Source: Hydrogenophaga sp. BPS33 (GTDB taxonomy: Bacteria > Pseudomonadota > Gammaproteobacteria > Burkholderiales > Burkholderiaceae_C). Taken from it: a DNA stretch of 64,000 nt. The stretch covers positions 3,224,001 to 3,288,000 of the forward strand of contig NZ_CP044549.1 in the NCBI RefSeq assembly GCF_009859475.1, written 5' to 3'. Below, in pieces: positions 61,955 to 64,000 of the stretch. Position numbers and translations under genes: made by a program. The notes beneath the pieces are model-generated. The model was not told the DNA's origin. It did not search any database and was given only the letters and a program-made list of their open reading frames with translations. Every line of letters begins with the position of its first letter. Within the stretch, counting starts at the first letter, position 1.

Positions 61955-64000
61955 GTGACGATTCGCTACATTGATCGCCTGCTGTCACCGTCCTCTGTGG
62001 TCGTGGTGGGGGCATCCGCTCGGCCCGGCAGTGTGGGTGCGACGGTCTGGAGAAACCTGCGCAGCGGTCCGTTCAACGGGCCGGTATACGGCGTGAACCC
62101 CCGTCACACCGAACTCGACGGTGTGCCCATTTTCGCCACGCTAGATCGCTTGCCCGCCGTCCCGGATCTCGCTCTGATCTGCACCCCGGCGTCCACCGTG
62201 TCAGCGCTGGTCGGGCAACTGGGCCAACTGGGCACACGTGCGGCGGTGATCATCACGGCAGGATTGAGCGCAGAAGACAAGCGCGCGGCATTGAGCGCGG
62301 CGCGCCCCTTCACGCTGCGGCTGCTGGGACCCAACTGCCTGGGCGTGCTGAGCCCCCACATCGGTCTCAACGCCAGCTTCGCGCACACGGACGCACTGGC
62401 GGGCGACGTGGCCTTTGTGTCGCAGTCGGGTGCGCTCGTCACCGCCGTTCTGGACTGGACGCGAAGCCACGGTGTGGGACTCTCGCACCTGATCTCGCTG
62501 GGTGACCATCTTGACGTGGACTTTGGCGATCTGCTGGACCACCTCGCCAGCGATGCCCGAACACGTTCGATCCTGCTCTATGTGGAGTCGATCGAATCGC
62601 CGAGAAAGTTCATGTCCGCCGCGCGCGCGGCAGCGCGCAACAAGCCGGTGATCGTGGTCAAGGCCGGGCGCGCGGGCCATGGTGTGAAAGCGGCGGCGTC
62701 CCACACCGGCGCGCTCGCGGGCTCCGACAAGGTGTACGACGCGGCCATCCGCCGTGCCGGGATGCTGCGCGTCGATACCCTGCAGGAGCTGTTCATCGCC
62801 GCGGAAACCCTCTCGCGGTTTCGTGGCAATTCGTGCGCCACGCTCAGCATCATGACGAATGGCGGCGGGGCCGGTGTCATGGCGGCCGATGCGGCGGCCC
62901 ACCAGGGTGTCGTGCTCAGCGAACCCGGCGCAGCCCTGATGGCACAGCTTGATGCCGTGTTGCCCGCCCATTGGTCGCGTGCCAATCCCATCGACATCAT
63001 CGGGGACGCTCCCATCGAACGCTACACGCAGACCCTCTCTGCGCTGTTGGCCGACGAGTCGGCCGGCGCCGTGCTGTTCCTGCATGCACCTACCGCCATC
63101 GTGCGCAGCGAGGACATCGCGCGCGCCTGTCTTCCGCTGGTGCGCGCGAACACCGATCGGGTGATGAGCGCCTGGCTCGGCGAGGACGCGGTGGCCCAAG
63201 CCCGCCGGCGTTTCCAGGAGGCTGGCGTGGCCGACTACGCCACGCCCGAAGAAGCGGTGCGCGCTTTCGCGATGTTGCAGACTTACCGGCGCAATCAGGC
63301 CACGTTGATGGAAATGCCCAGCGCGGGCCCCACGGTCACACCCGACCTGGCGGCGGTACAAGCCAGCCTGGACGCGGCCATGGCCCAGGGGCGCGAATGG
63401 CTGGACGAGCAGGACGTCCGGGCATTGCTGGCGGCATACGGCATCGCCACCGTGACCTCGGCGACAGTGGCAGCCACGCCGCAGGCGGCGGTGGAGGCGG
63501 CCCATCGCCTGGGTTACCCCGTGACGCTCAAGATCCTCTCGCCCGACATCACGCACAAATCGGATGTCGGCGGTGTGCGGCTCGGGCTGGACAGCGACGT
63601 CGCCTTGACCGACGCGGTCAACGCGATGCTGCAGGCGGTGCACGCCGCCCGGCCGCAGGCGCGCATCGACGGATTCACGCTGCAGACCATGGTGCGGCGC
63701 CCCCACGCACACGAATTGATCGTCGGCGCCAGCGTGGACCCCGTGTTCGGTCCTGTGCTGCTCTTCGGCCAGGGCGGCACGGCGGTGGAGGTCATCGACG
63801 ACACGGCCATGGCCCTGCCACCGCTGAACCGGGCATTGGCGCGAGAACTGGTCTCGCGCACCCGCGTGGCCAAACTGCTGGCAGGGTACCGCGACCGCCC
63901 GCCTGCGCAACTCGACGCCCTGTGCGACGTGCTGGTGGCCGTCTCCCGGATGCAGGCCGATCTGCCGGCGATGGCGGAGCTGGACATCAATCCGCTGTGG
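61955..64000 (+). CDS. ADP-forming acetate/acyl-CoA ligase, 3'-truncated by window end
   Basis: 682 codons up to the window end. GTG start. Order: CoA-binding Rossmann domain (V-V-V-G-A-S at about 16-21), succinyl-CoA ligase-like domain (F-V-S-Q-S-G-A near 155) with the phospho-His of S-H-T-G-A-L-A-G (about 252), then an ATP-grasp domain from about 490 (L-K-I-L-S-P-D-I-T-H-K-S-D-V-G-G-V) ending in E-L-D-I-N-P-L. Such ligases make ATP from acyl-CoA, or make acyl-CoA. A C-terminal GNAT domain, found in some members, could lie beyond the window. Confidence 0.9.
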   Translation, partial: MTIRYIDRLLSPSSVVVVGASARPGSVGATVWRNLRSGPFNGPVYGVNPRHTELDGVPIFATLDRLPAVPDLALICTPASTVSALVGQLGQLGTRAAVIITAGLSAEDKRAALSAARPFTLRLLGPNCLGVLSPHIGLNASFAHTDALAGDVAFVSQSGALVTAVLDWTRSHGVGLSHLISLGDHLDVDFGDLLDHLASDARTRSILLYVESIESPRKFMSAARAAARNKPVIVVKAGRAGHGVKAAASHTGALAGSDKVYDAAIRRAGMLRVDTLQELFIAAETLSRFRGNSCATLSIMTNGGGAGVMAADAAAHQGVVLSEPGAALMAQLDAVLPAHWSRANPIDIIGDAPIERYTQTLSALLADESAGAVLFLHAPTAIVRSEDIARACLPLVRANTDRVMSAWLGEDAVAQARRRFQEAGVADYATPEEAVRAFAMLQTYRRNQATLMEMPSAGPTVTPDLAAVQASLDAAMAQGREWLDEQDVRALLAAYGIATVTSATVAATPQAAVEAAHRLGYPVTLKILSPDITHKSDVGGVRLGLDSDVALTDAVNAMLQAVHAARPQARIDGFTLQTMVRRPHAHELIVGASVDPVFGPVLLFGQGGTAVEVIDDTAMALPPLNRALARELVSRTRVAKLLAGYRDRPPAQLDALCDVLVAVSRMQADLPAMAELDINPLW

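Overview
The window is high-GC proteobacterial DNA. Gene order and protein character (tmk-holB-pilZ-tatD, tctBA, narXL-narKKGHJI-ppiC, a B12-dependent ribonucleotide reductase) point to a denitrifying or nitrate-respiring betaproteobacterium of the Comamonadaceae (Hydrogenophaga/Acidovorax-like). That assignment is inference from recognised families, because no database could be searched. No rRNA, tRNA, CRISPR array or intact insertion sequence was seen.

Region 1 (1-9.4 kb) is ordinary chromosome: the end of a GNAT acetyltransferase, ygfZ with an NRDE gene, mltG, tmk, holB, a PilZ gene, tatD, an ankyrin gene and a tctBA transporter pair closed by a clear terminator.

Region 2 (9.4-26.2 kb) is a nitrate-respiration block. 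narXL encodes the sensor and regulator. A perfect FNR box then precedes one long run, narK1-narK2-narG-narH-narJ-narI-ppiC, followed by an oxygen-independent class II ribonucleotide reductase with two small overlapping partner genes.

Region 3 (26.2-32.2 kb) holds a 7Fe ferredoxin, a broken norR remnant, a 3-phosphoglycerate dehydrogenase, and a nitric-oxide defence cluster (truncated globin, nnrS, nsrR). Its promoter carries both an FNR box and an NsrR-type operator. A SirB-like gene, an orphan sdhB and a cupin gene follow.

Region 4 (32.4 kb to the end) is the most striking part, a mosaic low-oxygen/stress survival island. It has two hsp20 genes, a NAD-type formate dehydrogenase, a persulfide-detoxification module (ArsR, two YeeE/YedE, persulfide dioxygenase, DUF2892, OsmC), two triple-BON proteins, a CDP-archaeol-synthase-like gene, a CBS-pair protein, a chaperonin lacking the apical domain, a beta-CASP RNase with a universal stress protein, a DksA/TraR-like protein with an ABC exporter, a second Usp, a DegQ-like protease, an arginine antiporter and arginine deiminase without arcB/arcC, a flavodoxin-like gene, a phosphotransferase/AAA protein of the Rv2004c type and an ADP-forming acyl-CoA ligase. 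A decayed tyrosine integrase and a sulfate-permease stub show gene traffic and decay.

At least twelve transcription units in region 4 are preceded by a 14-bp FNR/Anr-type dyad (TTGan-4-nnCAA). In each, a yAnnnT -10 hexamer starts 35-36 nt from the box start, which is the geometry of a class II FNR promoter (-41.5). This shared architecture turns an apparently random set of genes into one regulon. The internally deleted GroEL in it (E. coli residues about 171-382 missing, catalytic Asp52 replaced by Ser, Asp87 and Asp398 kept) is the best candidate for an undescribed component.
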